DNA from: Streptomyces sp. CNH099
GTDB taxonomy: Bacteria; Actinomycetota; Actinomycetes; Streptomycetales; Streptomycetaceae
Length of the DNA: 64,000 bases
Direction of reading: 5' to 3'
Assembly (NCBI GenBank): GCA_000514715.1
Contig: AZWL01000010.1
Coordinates: 172 to 64,171, forward strand
The notes beneath the pieces are model-generated. The model had not been told where the DNA came from and searched no databases. It saw nothing but the letters and a program-made list of their open reading frames with translations. This document shows, piece by piece, positions 1 to 9,054 of the stretch. Numbering within the stretch: the first letter of the stretch is position 1; every line of letters begins with the position of its first letter. The translations under genes were made by a program, and so were the position numbers.

Positions 1-269
1 TCCCGCACCGTGATCCGACGCCCCGCCTCAGGCAGCACATCCAGATCATGATCCAGCGTCAACAGCACCGACCCATGCCGCACCGCCGCACGCTGCGCGA
101 GAACCCCCAGATACAAACCACGTCTGTGCACCGGATTCTGGCTCACAAGGCCCTCCACCCACACCAGCATCGTTCCCGAAAACCCACCGACAAACGTGCC
201 GTCCCGAAGCCACGCCCACCCAGCATCCGCCACCCCGCTTGGCCACCACACACCAACGACTTGGCGCAC
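1..269 (-). CDS. partial unknown protein (C-terminus off the left edge)
   Basis: A minus-strand frame is open from a GTG at 269 to the window edge, giving about 89 codons; an in-frame stop lies just upstream at 279-281. The translation reads as a plausible protein (it contains GTMLVWVEGLVSQNP and VLLTLDHDLDVLPEAG), but I do not recognise the family. Third codon positions are less GC-biased than in the neighbouring genes, which may mean recent acquisition or a decayed gene. There is no clear ribosome binding site. Another frame at 46-300 is also open but reads as low-complexity Gly/Trp-rich sequence and is less convincing. Confidence 0.35.
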   Translation of the reverse strand, partial: MRQVVGVWWPSGVADAGWAWLRDGTFVGGFSGTMLVWVEGLVSQNPVHRRGLYLGVLAQRAAVRHGSVLLTLDHDLDVLPEAGRRITVR

Positions 270-343
270 GCTTGGTTTTCACCGCCGGGCTCCAGGTCAC
301 CGCGGTGGACGGGCATCCGGAAGGCGACCGTCCGCCGCCGAAA

Positions 344-1909
344 TCAGGAGGCCGTCTTCTCCGCCTCGTCCGCGGGCTGCGCCCCCCACGCCGGGGCCGG
401 CAGCGGGCCGGAGCGGACCAGCAGACCGCAGATGACCGCGCCCGCCGCGAACAGGCCGGTGCACCACCAGAACACGGTGACGTAGCTGTCGACGGCGGCC
501 AGTTGGAGGAGTTCCTCCGTCGGCTGGCCCTGGGCGTTCTCCTTGACGTAGTCCGTGATGGCGCTGGCCGCGATGGTGTTGAGCAGCGCGGTGCCGACAG
601 AACCGCCGATCTGCTGGCCGACCTGGATGTTGGCCGAGGCGATGCCCGCGTCCTGCGGCTGGACGCCGGTGGTGCCGGTCTGGAGCGCCGCGGCGAAGAT
701 GAAGCCCATGCCGAAGCCGAAGACGAGGATCGGGCCGAGGAGCGCGGTGGCGTAGGTGGAGTCGACGTCCACGTTGGTCAGCCAGGCGGTGCCGAGGGCG
801 TTGAGCGCCAGGCCCGAGATGACCAGCGGCTTGGGGCCGTACTTCGGCATGATCTTGATGTTGCCGATGTTCACCGCCACGGCCGTGAGCACGACCATCG
901 GCAGCAGGGCGACGCCCGAGGTGATCGCCGAGTAGTCCAGCGTGGTCTGCATGTAGTAGATGAGGAAGAGGAAGAAGCCGAAGACGCCGCCGCCGACGAT
1001 CAGCATCGTCAGGTACGCGCCGCCGCGGTTGCGGTGCAGGACGACGCGCGGCGGCAGCAGCGGGTGCTCCGCGCGGCCCTGCCAGCCGGCGAAGGCGACC
1101 AGCAGCACGACGCCGGCGACGAGGAAGCCCCAGGTCTGCGGGGTGCCCCAGTCGTCGTTCGCGGCGTTGGAGAAGCCGTAGACGATACAGAACATGGCGC
1201 TCGACACCAGGACGACGCCCGGGATGTCCAGGCGGGCCCGCGGGCCCCCGGGGCCGCCGTTGCGGCCGAGCGGCAGCACGGCGCCGAAGAGGGCGACGGC
1301 GGCGAAGAGCAGGTTCACGTACATGCACCAGCGCCAGGAGAGGCCGGAGGTGAGCGCGCCGCCGATGATCAGGCCCAGCCCCGCCCCGCTGGCCGCGACC
1401 GCGCCGTAGGCACCGAACGCCTTGCCCTTCTCCTTGGGGTCGGTGAAGGTCGTGCTCAGCAGCGTCAGGGTGGCCGGGGCGAGCAGGGCGGCGAAGACGC
1501 CCTGGCCGACGCGGGCGCTGACGAGCATCTCGAAGCTGGTCGCCGCGCCGCCGACGGCGGAGGCGCCGGCGAAGCCGACCAGTCCGACGAGGAACGACCG
1601 CTTGAGACCGAAGAGCAGGACCAGCCGGCCGCAGAAGAGCAGCAGGCTGCCGAACGCCAGCGCGTACGCGGTCACGACCCACTGCCGGTTCGCGATCGAG
1701 AACCCCAGGTCCTCCTGGGCCGAGGGCAGCGCGAGATTCATGATCGTCGCATCCAGGACCACCATGAGCTGTGCGACGCAGACGACGAGGAGGATGAACC
1801 AACGCTTGGGGTCGGGCTCCGGCGCTCCGGCCGTTCCCGGGGCGGGCCCGGCAGCCGAGTCCGCGCTCTGTGTTGCCACGATCTTCTCCTTGTCGAGTGA
1901 TACGGACAT
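344..1909 (-). CDS. DHA2-family MFS drug/metabolite exporter
   Basis: This 521-residue protein has the 14-helix layout of the EmrB/QacA (DHA2) proton antiporters. Visible signatures are LDATIMNLALP in helix 1 (family motif D1), GAGLGLIIGGAL in helix 5 (antiporter motif C), and a degenerate motif A after helix 2 (GRLVLLFGLKR instead of the usual GRLGDRFGRR). The N-terminal 30 residues are Ala/Pro-rich and cytosolic. It follows the FAD monooxygenase gene on the same strand after a 208-bp gap, so the pair may encode modification and export of an aromatic compound or a resistance function. The substrate cannot be told from sequence. Confidence 0.9.
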   Translation of the reverse strand: MSVSLDKEKIVATQSADSAAGPAPGTAGAPEPDPKRWFILLVVCVAQLMVVLDATIMNLALPSAQEDLGFSIANRQWVVTAYALAFGSLLLFCGRLVLLFGLKRSFLVGLVGFAGASAVGGAATSFEMLVSARVGQGVFAALLAPATLTLLSTTFTDPKEKGKAFGAYGAVAASGAGLGLIIGGALTSGLSWRWCMYVNLLFAAVALFGAVLPLGRNGGPGGPRARLDIPGVVLVSSAMFCIVYGFSNAANDDWGTPQTWGFLVAGVVLLVAFAGWQGRAEHPLLPPRVVLHRNRGGAYLTMLIVGGGVFGFFLFLIYYMQTTLDYSAITSGVALLPMVVLTAVAVNIGNIKIMPKYGPKPLVISGLALNALGTAWLTNVDVDSTYATALLGPILVFGFGMGFIFAAALQTGTTGVQPQDAGIASANIQVGQQIGGSVGTALLNTIAASAITDYVKENAQGQPTEELLQLAAVDSYVTVFWWCTGLFAAGAVICGLLVRSGPLPAPAWGAQPADEAEKTAS

Positions 1910-2117
1910 TCGTCTTCAACCCTCATGACAGGGGCTGCTCCGGGGATGTGACCCCTGGCCGGGCCGGACACGTGGGCGGGACGCGGTCAAGGGGACAGCG
2001 GCGTCCGGGGCGTCGTGTCCCGGAGCCGCCGTCCCCTTCCTGTCGTGCGGTTCCTGTGCTGTTGTCGTGCGGTGGTGCCGTCTGCGGGCGGTGCCGTGCG
2101 GCCTCAGGGCACCGGCC

Positions 2118-3878
2118 CTAGCCGCGGCCGAGGATGCGCGCGAGCACGTCGCCCAGCGTGCCGGCCGGGTCGTCGCCGGCGGTCCTGCTCCGCCAGGCCA
2201 CGTGGTGGTCGGGGCGCACCAGGACGGCGCCCTCGTCGGTGATCTCGCGGACGGCCTCCCACCGGCCGTCGGCCGGGGCGCACTCGGCGCCGTCGCCGAT
2301 GCGGACCGCGGTGAGCGGGACCGAGAACTTCTCGGCCGCCTCGGCGGCCGCGTCGCACCACGCCTTCCCCTCGGGGCCGGCGATCAGCACGAACCCCCCG
2401 GTGCGGCCGACCAGGTCGTGGGTGGACAGACGTGATCCGTTCCGCTCGATCCAGGCGTGCGGCAGCATGTGCCCGGGCCGGGTGGTGGGGTGGTAGGTGT
2501 TGCCGAGGGGCGCGCGGGCCGGCGGCTCGGTGCCGTCGGGGACGAGCGCGCCGTCCTCGTACGCGAAGCCCACCTCCAGGTCGTGGGCCTGGCACTCGGA
2601 GCGGTGGGTGTTCAGGATCTCCGCCGCCCGGGCCCGTACGGCCGCGCCGACGGGCGAGGCGTCGAAGTAGGCGGCGAACACCGACGGGCGGCGCTCGACC
2701 GGGATGTGCGCGCCGAGGCCGACGGCGGCCTCGGTCACCACCTTGTGGTTGAACCAGGTCGACAGCCCCCAGTCGACGTTCCACTTGCCGACGGGGCGGC
2801 GTTCGGCCTCGTACGAGTCGAGGAGGCTGTCGTCGGCGCGGCCGGAGAGCACGGCGGCCAGCTTCCACGCCAGGTTGTGCACGTCCTGGACGCCGCCGTT
2901 GAGGCCGAGGCCGGTGGTGGGCGGCTGGCGGTGCGCGGCGTCGCCGACGATGAGCACCCGGCCCTGGCGGTAGCGGTCGGCGAGGACGCCCTCGACGGTC
3001 CACTGGCTGATCCGGTGCAGGGTCAGCTCCAGGTCGGGCACGCCGAGGACCTCGCGGATCCGGGCGATCATCGCGTCGGGGTCGTCGCGGTCGGCGTCGC
3101 CGGGGTTGAAGTGGAGCGCCCACTCCTCGCAGTTCTTCCCCCAGGTGGGGCCCATCTCCATCAGGGTGCTGGAGAGGTCGGGGCGGTAGGGGTTGACGAA
3201 CCAGGTGACGATCGTGCCGTCGTGCCACCACGGGGAGAGGTCGGCGGTGAGGTACGCGGTGGTGACGTTGAGCATGCTGGGCACGCCCTCCATCTGCACG
3301 CCCAGTTCGGCGCCGACGGTGCGGCCGCCGTCGGCGGCGATGAGGTACCGGGCGGTGACGGTCGTGGTCTCGCCGGTGGCGACGTCACGGACCTCGGCGA
3401 CGACGCGGTCGCCCTTGTCGGCGAAGGCGGTCAGCTCGTGGCCGAACAGCACGCGGCCGGGGTTGTCCTTCTCGGCGCGGCGGCGCAGTTCGGGCTCCAG
3501 CCGCAGCTGGGGGAGCTTGGTCGGCAGCACCGGCCCGTGCTCCGCGTACACCTCGGTCAGCGCTCCGCCGCCGAAGGCGTCCATCTCGTGGATGACCCGG
3601 GCGTCCAGCGGTCCGTCGCCGGCGAGCGAGGTCTGCCAGCGCACCCTGCCGAACATCTCCATCGGCGCCGACCGCTCGTGGACGACGTCCACGAGGTCGT
3701 GCTGCCGGAGGATCTCCATGGTGCGCTGGTTGAGGTAGTGGGCGCGCGGCAGCCTCGACGTGTCCGTGTGCCGCTCGACCAGCAGGTGCTCCACGCCGAG
3801 GTCGGACAGGAAGATGGAGGCGGACAGTCCGCATCCGCCGCCGCCCACGATCAGAACCGGAACTTCGATGGCTTCCAT
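2118..3878 (-). CDS. FAD-dependent aromatic-ring monooxygenase (PheA/TfdB-like)
   Basis: The 586-residue product is a class A flavoprotein monooxygenase (FAD_binding_3 family), which hydroxylates phenolic or polyketide rings with NAD(P)H and O2. The dinucleotide motif VGGGGCGLSAS lies at residues 11-21, the DG motif appears in YLIAADGGRTVG, and the second FAD-contact motif is GDAAHRQPPTTGLGLNGG. The length and C-terminal thioredoxin-like extension fit the phenol/2,4-dichlorophenol hydroxylase subgroup. I chose the ATG at 3878 because GGAAGG stands 6 bases upstream and the flavin motif begins 10 residues in; an in-frame extension to 4043 is uncharacteristic. It lies upstream of a DHA2 exporter gene and diverges, across 1.7 kb, from the SARP gene. 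Confidence 0.88.
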   Translation of the reverse strand: MEAIEVPVLIVGGGGCGLSASIFLSDLGVEHLLVERHTDTSRLPRAHYLNQRTMEILRQHDLVDVVHERSAPMEMFGRVRWQTSLAGDGPLDARVIHEMDAFGGGALTEVYAEHGPVLPTKLPQLRLEPELRRRAEKDNPGRVLFGHELTAFADKGDRVVAEVRDVATGETTTVTARYLIAADGGRTVGAELGVQMEGVPSMLNVTTAYLTADLSPWWHDGTIVTWFVNPYRPDLSSTLMEMGPTWGKNCEEWALHFNPGDADRDDPDAMIARIREVLGVPDLELTLHRISQWTVEGVLADRYRQGRVLIVGDAAHRQPPTTGLGLNGGVQDVHNLAWKLAAVLSGRADDSLLDSYEAERRPVGKWNVDWGLSTWFNHKVVTEAAVGLGAHIPVERRPSVFAAYFDASPVGAAVRARAAEILNTHRSECQAHDLEVGFAYEDGALVPDGTEPPARAPLGNTYHPTTRPGHMLPHAWIERNGSRLSTHDLVGRTGGFVLIAGPEGKAWCDAAAEAAEKFSVPLTAVRIGDGAECAPADGRWEAVREITDEGAVLVRPDHHVAWRSRTAGDDPAGTLGDVLARILGRG

Positions 3879-5616
3879 GCTCGGCCTTCCATGAGGGGAC
3901 GGCTCAGGCAGGGCACGGGGATGCCGGACAGCCTCCGCCCGAGGCCGCCGAACCGCAGGAAGCGGCATCCGAGACCGAGCGCTGTCGTCATCCCCACGAT
4001 CTGGAAGCGTGCGCTTCCGGACGAGCCTCCTCGACACCGTCATGCCGACGTCTCTCTACCGATACTGCGTGTCCTCAGCATCCGACTGCCGATTTGGCTG
4101 GCACTATCGAACGGGTTGGCGTCGACTTGGCGGCCTTCCTCGAACATTCGCGCGGGCCGGCTCCACCGGCCGCCCCTGTCGGGCGACCGCTCCCCCGCCT
4201 CCCGCGGCACTTCCGGGGCCGCCGACGCCGGCGCGGCCACCGGCCGGCGGGCGACGCCCCCGGACCCTCCGGAGAGATTCCGCTTTCGCTATCAATGCAA
4301 AGGAGCGGACGCTCCGCTACACCGGCACGCAGAATTTAATTCAACACACCGGGAATTGGGGAACCGCGGGAGAACTTTCGGCGTCACGCGGCGCCCCGAG
4401 AACGGGCCGCGGGCCGGGTGACGTCTCGGCAAACAACGGATTATTTCGCCGCGATAATCGCCTGAACCAGCCGCGGGAAAGGTGAGGGTCCGCATCCGGG
4501 TGCGCCCGGGCCGGCCCGGCGCGGCGTCCGGATCGTTCCTCGCGGACCGGGATGAAATTTCATTGCCGACTTTGCCCGACTTGCCGCCCGCGGGACCTCC
4601 GCCGGCGGGCCGCGCACGACGGTTCGCCGTCACGCTCTGCTACGCGCGTGGAGGCCCCGGCGATGCTGACACGGGGTCTACGGCCGCGCTCCCGGGCAAC
4701 CGGATCCGGACTCACCTATTCCGCTCCCCTCCCCCTTCCCACACCCTTTCCCACCTGGGCATTCGCCGAGGCATGGACACCCCGGCACCCCCTGTAAAGG
4801 ATCTTGAGAAAACGTCACTGCGACTCGCCGGGTAGCAAGTTCCTGCCATGTCGGGACGGGATAGCAGGACCTTGCCCCCCACGGCTCTGCTGGCACAATC
4901 GATCACACCTTCGACGTGCGGGAACGGAGGGGTCCCGGGGCATCAGAGCCGGGGCGTCGGCAGAACCGTGTTGACAACGCAGGTGGGCGATGTTGGGATC
5001 GAATAGCCGGGGAGAAAAGCGTCGAAGCCCCCAGATCGATCGTTGCTCTCGGTGTCCGGCAAGGCGAAGATCCATTGTGTTGTGTACCGGCCATGTAAAA
5101 CCCGCGGTCGACATTGCCGGGCCTTGACTGGATTAAGGTTCACGGCTACGCTGGCCCCCGGCCAGTCTCGGGGGACTGGACGACAAACACGGGGGCAGCA
5201 GAAATGCTAACGATCGACGCAGGGCCGGAACCCGGCCACTGGCCTCACGGCCAGATTCAGAACTCCTGGCCGTCAAATCCGGCAAAAGTCGAATTTCACG
5301 AAGCTCCAGTTGAGATTGCTGCTTTTCGGCAGCAAATCCTTGCGGCGCCTACGCTCTCTGACGCGGCGCACGTCGTCTCCGTTGACCGCCCGGTAGCCCG
5401 ACAGCGCACACCCATCGCGCTGCGGCGCGGCCGGGCCGTTGCCATGCGGCGGTGTGGGAGCGCTCGCCAGGGCGCCATGCAGCACCACTCGCGCACACCG
5501 CACGGAGCGTACGGCGACCGGATCCTGCTTGGCTGCACGGCCGGCAGCCGGCCCGGCCGACACCCGGCCGTGGCCAGGCGCCCCGGAAAAGGCGGTGAGA
5601 TGTTGGGAGTTCACAG
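3879..5616. other. 1.7-kb stretch without a convincing gene
   Basis: Between the monooxygenase and the SARP gene no frame shows streptomycete codon bias plus a ribosome binding site. The longest candidates (4815-5114 minus, 5114-5620 plus) have poor third-position GC and no recognisable motif. Pockets around 4280-4460 and 4780-5110 are notably less GC-rich than the rest of the window and contain short inverted repeats (for example GGAGCG/CGCTCC at 4302-4315 and CTGGCC/GGCCAG at 5149-5163). It probably holds the control regions of the two divergent genes and decayed sequence, possibly linked to the IS3-like fragment at 5686. Confidence 0.5.
4971..4999 (+). promoter_or_regulatory. possible promoter in the gene-free stretch
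   Basis: TTGACA at 4971-4976 is a perfect -35 hexamer and is followed after exactly 17 bases by TGGGAT at 4994-4999, a weak but acceptable -10. It points towards the SARP gene, whose start is about 620 bases further on. Such a perfect -35 is uncommon in DNA this GC-rich. No coding frame begins just downstream, so it would drive a long leader or a small RNA. Confidence 0.25.
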
Positions 5617-6765
5617 ATGACGAACGACAGAACCAACGTCGACACGATGGTTATCGGCGCTGGATTGGGCGGTAGCTGCCAGTCCCACACGGACGGCGGC
5701 CACCGCACGGGAACCGGCAACGGTGATGCGCGGCGCATCGCGGAGCTGGAGCGCGAAGTGCAGGAACTCCGCCGCGCCAACGAGATATTGAAGGTGTATT
5801 TCGCAAAGGAACTCGACCTCGAACTCGAATCCAACCAATCCGCCCTTGCCGTCGAAAAGCCCGGCGAGCCGGCTCTCGCGGAGATGCCGCCGGCCGCGCC
5901 GCCGACCCCTGCGCGCACGATCCGCTGGACCGCGGCCCAGCCCTCGACGATTCCGGATCCGCCCCGGCCCATGGCGGAGTTCCGGGCGCTCGGCCCCATC
6001 GAGGCCGTGGTCGACGGTCAGCTCTTAGACCTGGGCGCGCCGAAGCAGCGTGCGCTGCTGGCGCTGCTGGTCAGCAAGGTCGGCCAGCCGGTGGCGGTGG
6101 ACGTCATCGTCGAGGAGCTGTGGACCGGCAACCCGCCGCCCTCGGCGATCACCTCACTGCAGGCGTACGTGGCCAACCTGCGCCGTGTGCTCGAACCCAA
6201 CCGCGCTCCGCGCACCCCCGCGACCGTGCTCCGCACCTACGGTCGCGGCTACCTGCTGGACAACCACGTCGTCGAGGTCGACGTGCACCGGTTCAGCGAG
6301 CGCGCCAGCGCCGGCTGGGAGGCACTCGACCGGGGCAAGCCGCAGCAGGCCCTGCACGAGCTGGAAGCCGGACTGACGCTGTGGCGGGGGCAGGCCTACG
6401 CCGAGGTGGCGGACACCACCTACGTACGGCCCGAGGTCGCCCGGCTTGAGGAACTGCGGCTCTCGGTCATCGAGGGGCGGTGCGCCGCGCTGCTCGCGGT
6501 GGGCGCCCACGAGATGGCGGTGGCGGAGCTGGAGGCGTTCACGCAGGCGCACCCGCTGCGCGAGTACGGCTGCGAGCTGCTGAGCCTGGCGCTGTACCGG
6601 GCCGGCCGGCAGGCCGACGCCCTGGCGGTGCTGCGCACCAACCAGCGCAGGCTGGCGGAGGAGCTGGGCATCGATCCCAGGCCGGCGCTGCAGCATCTGG
6701 AGAACGAGATCCTCAACCACGCGCCCGCGCTCGACTGGCGGCCGCGCCCGGGCGGTGGTGCGTGA
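5617..6765 (+). CDS. SARP-family transcriptional activator with chimeric N-terminus
   Basis: Residues 119-363 form a standard SARP (AfsR/DnrI/RedD) activator: an OmpR-type winged helix (about 119-215) and a bacterial transcriptional activation domain of TPR type (about 218-363). These proteins switch on antibiotic gene clusters. The first 118 residues are unusual: residues 24-68 match the coiled-coil end of IS3-family OrfA transposases, and residues 8-19 (VDTMVIGAGLGG) resemble the start of a FAD oxidoreductase. The ATG at 5617 has GGGAG 7 bases upstream, whereas the ATG at 5971, where ordinary SARPs would begin, has no good site. A TTA codon at 6025-6027 lies within the SARP part, so translation should depend on bldA tRNA. 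Nearby target genes may include the monooxygenase and exporter. Confidence 0.85.
   Translation: MTNDRTNVDTMVIGAGLGGSCQSHTDGGHRTGTGNGDARRIAELEREVQELRRANEILKVYFAKELDLELESNQSALAVEKPGEPALAEMPPAAPPTPARTIRWTAAQPSTIPDPPRPMAEFRALGPIEAVVDGQLLDLGAPKQRALLALLVSKVGQPVAVDVIVEELWTGNPPPSAITSLQAYVANLRRVLEPNRAPRTPATVLRTYGRGYLLDNHVVEVDVHRFSERASAGWEALDRGKPQQALHELEAGLTLWRGQAYAEVADTTYVRPEVARLEELRLSVIEGRCAALLAVGAHEMAVAELEAFTQAHPLREYGCELLSLALYRAGRQADALAVLRTNQRRLAEELGIDPRPALQHLENEILNHAPALDWRPRPGGGA
5686..5820 (+). mobile_element. IS3-family OrfA-like fragment inside the SARP reading frame
   Basis: The encoded segment (TDGGHRTG..., then RIAELEREVQELRRANEILK and FAKELD) has the order and wording of the C-terminal half of IS3-family OrfA, including the heptad leucines of its coiled coil. 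The helix-turn-helix half of OrfA, all of OrfB and any terminal inverted repeats are absent. The usual few residues between ILK and the aromatic-Ala-Lys-Glu-Leu motif are shortened. It stays in frame with the downstream regulator. The match is from family knowledge, not a search. Confidence 0.6.
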
Positions 6766-6827
6766 GGTCGCCGCATCGCGATCTCTTGCCGCCGGCCGGA
6801 CACCTCCACGGTGTCCCTGACACCGTC

Positions 6828-6854
6828 GCGGCCCGAGGGGACCCCTCGGGCCGC
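6828..6854. terminator. strong hairpin between convergent SARP and response regulator genes
   Basis: GCGGCCCGAGGGG at 6828-6840 pairs perfectly with CCCCTCGGGCCGC at 6842-6854, a 13-bp stem with a minimal loop. It lies 62 bases after the SARP stop codon and 71 bases past the response regulator stop, so it can serve both genes. Confidence 0.75.
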
Positions 6855-6925
6855 TTCCGTTTTCTCCGCTCCGGCGGTTCCGGTTCCGGTTCCGCTTCCG
6901 GCTGCGGGCGGCTCACCGCGGCGGC

Positions 6926-7597
6926 TCACTCCGGGGGGCGCACCAGGCCCGAGCGATAGGCCAGCACGACGAGCTGGGCGCGGTCGCGGGCGGCCAGCTT
7001 CGTCTTCGCGCGCTGCACGTGGGTGCGTACCGTCAGCGGGCTGACGACCAGTTCCTCGGCGATCTCGGCGTTGGACCTGCCCTCCGCGACGAGCGCCGTC
7101 ACCTCGCGCTCCCGGGCGGTGAGCACGGCCAGGTCCTCGGGGGCGGGCCGGGCGGCGCCCGGCTCGGGGGTGGCGAGGAAGCGGGCGATGAGCGAGCGGG
7201 TCGCGGCCGGGGACAGCAGCGCCTCGCCGGCCGCGACCGTGCGGACCGCGTCCACGAGTTCGTCGGCGGAGGCGTCCTTGCCCAGGAAGCCGCCGGCGCC
7301 GACGCGCAGCGCACGGGCCACGTGCTCGTCGGTCTGGAACGTGGTCAGGACCAGCACCCGCACGTCCGCCAGCTCCGGGTCGGCACAGATCGCCTCGGTC
7401 GCGGCGAGGCCGTCGGTGCCGGGCATGCGGATGTCCATGACCACGACGTCGGGGCGGTGTGCGCGGGCGAGTTCGACGGCCTCGCCGCCCTCGGCGGCCT
7501 CGGCGACGACCTCCAGGTCCGGGTACGAGTCGATCAGCATCCGGAACGTCGCCCGCAGCAGGGCCTGGTCGTCGGCGAGGAGCACACGGATGGTCAT
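6926..7597 (-). CDS. LuxR/NarL-type response regulator
   Basis: The 223-residue protein has a receiver domain (residues 1-120; acidic pair Asp9-Asp10, phospho-acceptor Asp55 in VVVMDIRMPG, Lys in GKDAS) and a C-terminal LuxR-type helix-turn-helix (LTAREREVTALVAEGRSN...). It is the DNA-binding partner of the histidine kinase encoded immediately upstream: the kinase stop and this ATG overlap by 4 bases (ATGA at 7594-7597). The set follows an MMPL exporter gene on the same strand, so control of that exporter is likely. A much longer open frame continues upstream in this phase but is the shadow of the kinase and exporter genes. Confidence 0.93.
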   Translation of the reverse strand: MTIRVLLADDQALLRATFRMLIDSYPDLEVVAEAAEGGEAVELARAHRPDVVVMDIRMPGTDGLAATEAICADPELADVRVLVLTTFQTDEHVARALRVGAGGFLGKDASADELVDAVRTVAAGEALLSPAATRSLIARFLATPEPGAARPAPEDLAVLTAREREVTALVAEGRSNAEIAEELVVSPLTVRTHVQRAKTKLAARDRAQLVVLAYRSGLVRPPE

Positions 7598-8883
7598 CGG
7601 GGCTCTCCGGAGGGCTCGGTGGTCTGCGGGGCCGGACCGGCCTGCGGGGCCGGGGCGGTCCCGGCGGTCGGCCGCCGTACGGGCAGCGGCAGCTCCGCGG
7701 TCACGGCGAACCCGCCCTCCGGCCGCGGCCCCGCCCGCAGGCTGCCGCCGGCGGTGCGGGCGCGCTCGCGCATGCCGATCAGCCCGAAGCCGCCGCCCGG
7801 CGCCGGCGAGGACTGCGGCCGGCCCGCGCCGCCGTCGTCGCTGACGGTGACGGTCAGCCGGTCGTGCGCGTATGCGAGCCGCACCCGCGCCGTGCCCGCG
7901 CCGGCGTGCTTGGCGACGTTGGTGAGCGCCTCCTGCACGATCCGGTACGCGGTGAGGTCGAGCCCCGTCGGCAGCGGCCGCTCCGCGCCCTCGACCGCGA
8001 CGGTGACGGGCAGCCCGGCGGATTCGAAGGCGGCGACCAGCTCGGGCAGCCGGCTCAGCCCGGGCGCCGGCTGCAGCGGCTCCCCCGCGCCGCCGGCCCC
8101 GTCCGACTCCCCGCCCCCGTCGGCGCCGGAGGCGTCGACGGCGTGGCGCAGCAGGCCGACGGTGGCCTGGAGCTCCCGCAGCGCCGCGGAGGTCGTGCCG
8201 GTCAGCTCGCCGAGGATCTCCTCGGCCTGCGCCGGCCGGGTGCGCGCCAGCCGGGCGGCGGTGCCGGCCTGGGCGTGGGCGAGCGCCATGTGGTGGGCGA
8301 CGACGTCGTGCAGGTCGCGGGCGATGCGTACGCGCTCCTCGGCGACCCGGCGGCGGGCCTCCTCCTCGCGGGTGCGCTCGGCGTGCTCGGCGCGCAGGTG
8401 CACGGCGTCGAGGTAGGCGCGCCGCGCCTGCACGGCCGTGCCGGCGAACACCGGCAGCAGCAGCCAGAAGAAGGGGGCGACCGCCTCCTCGGCCCAGGTC
8501 TGGTCCCCGCCGTCGGCGAGCAGCGCGGCGGGGACGACCATGGCGACGACGACGGCGTAGTGGGCGTAGACGGTCCGCTGCGGGGCGCGTACGGCCAGCT
8601 CGTACAGCGCGACGATCGTCGGCGCCATCAGCGGCAGCGAGAGCGCATAGCCGAGGCCCGCGGACACGACGGCGCACACCGCGGCGGCCAGCACGACGGG
8701 GCCGGGGCGGGAGCGGCGCCACAGCAGCGGGACGACGGCCGCGACCGCGAGGGGCTGCCCGGCGGCCCAGCCGGGGCCGCCCACGACGTACTGCCGGCTG
8801 GTGATGACGAGCACGAGCAGCAGCAGGGCCGCCTCGACGAGGCGGGGGTGGCGGTCGGTGAACCGCGACCAGCTGGGGAGCAC
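7594..8883 (-). CDS. NarL-type sensor histidine kinase
   Basis: This 429-residue membrane kinase has four to six hydrophobic N-terminal segments (about residues 15-150) without a large extracellular domain, then a HisKA_3 dimerisation helix with the phosphorylated His192 in ARDLHDVVAHHMA, and a C-terminal HATPase domain with the N-box EALTNVAKHAG and the DDGG motif. The arrangement matches DesK/LiaS-like kinases that sense membrane or envelope stress. It overlaps the response regulator start and lies 171 bases downstream of the MMPL exporter on the same strand. Confidence 0.93.
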   Translation of the reverse strand: MLPSWSRFTDRHPRLVEAALLLLVLVITSRQYVVGGPGWAAGQPLAVAAVVPLLWRRSRPGPVVLAAAVCAVVSAGLGYALSLPLMAPTIVALYELAVRAPQRTVYAHYAVVVAMVVPAALLADGGDQTWAEEAVAPFFWLLLPVFAGTAVQARRAYLDAVHLRAEHAERTREEEARRRVAEERVRIARDLHDVVAHHMALAHAQAGTAARLARTRPAQAEEILGELTGTTSAALRELQATVGLLRHAVDASGADGGGESDGAGGAGEPLQPAPGLSRLPELVAAFESAGLPVTVAVEGAERPLPTGLDLTAYRIVQEALTNVAKHAGAGTARVRLAYAHDRLTVTVSDDGGAGRPQSSPAPGGGFGLIGMRERARTAGGSLRAGPRPEGGFAVTAELPLPVRRPTAGTAPAPQAGPAPQTTEPSGEPR

Positions 8884-9054
8884 GGTGTTCTCCGCTCGGG
8901 TGGACTGACCCCGTGGTTGCGTCCATGGTCGGGTACGCGCCGGGGTCCGGGCCAGCGGTGCCGGGGCGGGGCGCCGCGAGGGCGCCGCGGCGAGGGACCG
9001 CGGGGGCCGGCCGCCGCTCGGGGAGGCGGGCGACCGGCCCCCGCGTCCGGCGCG

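Noticed and set aside
4105..4150. TCGA-containing heptamers (TCGAACG, TCGACTT, TCGAACA) as SARP sites
   Set aside because: The repeat starts are spaced 15 and 18 bases apart, not the 11- or 22-base period of SARP direct repeats.
5114..5620. A 168-codon plus-strand frame before the SARP gene
   Set aside because: Third-position GC is poor, there is no ribosome site and the product is Arg-rich without motifs.
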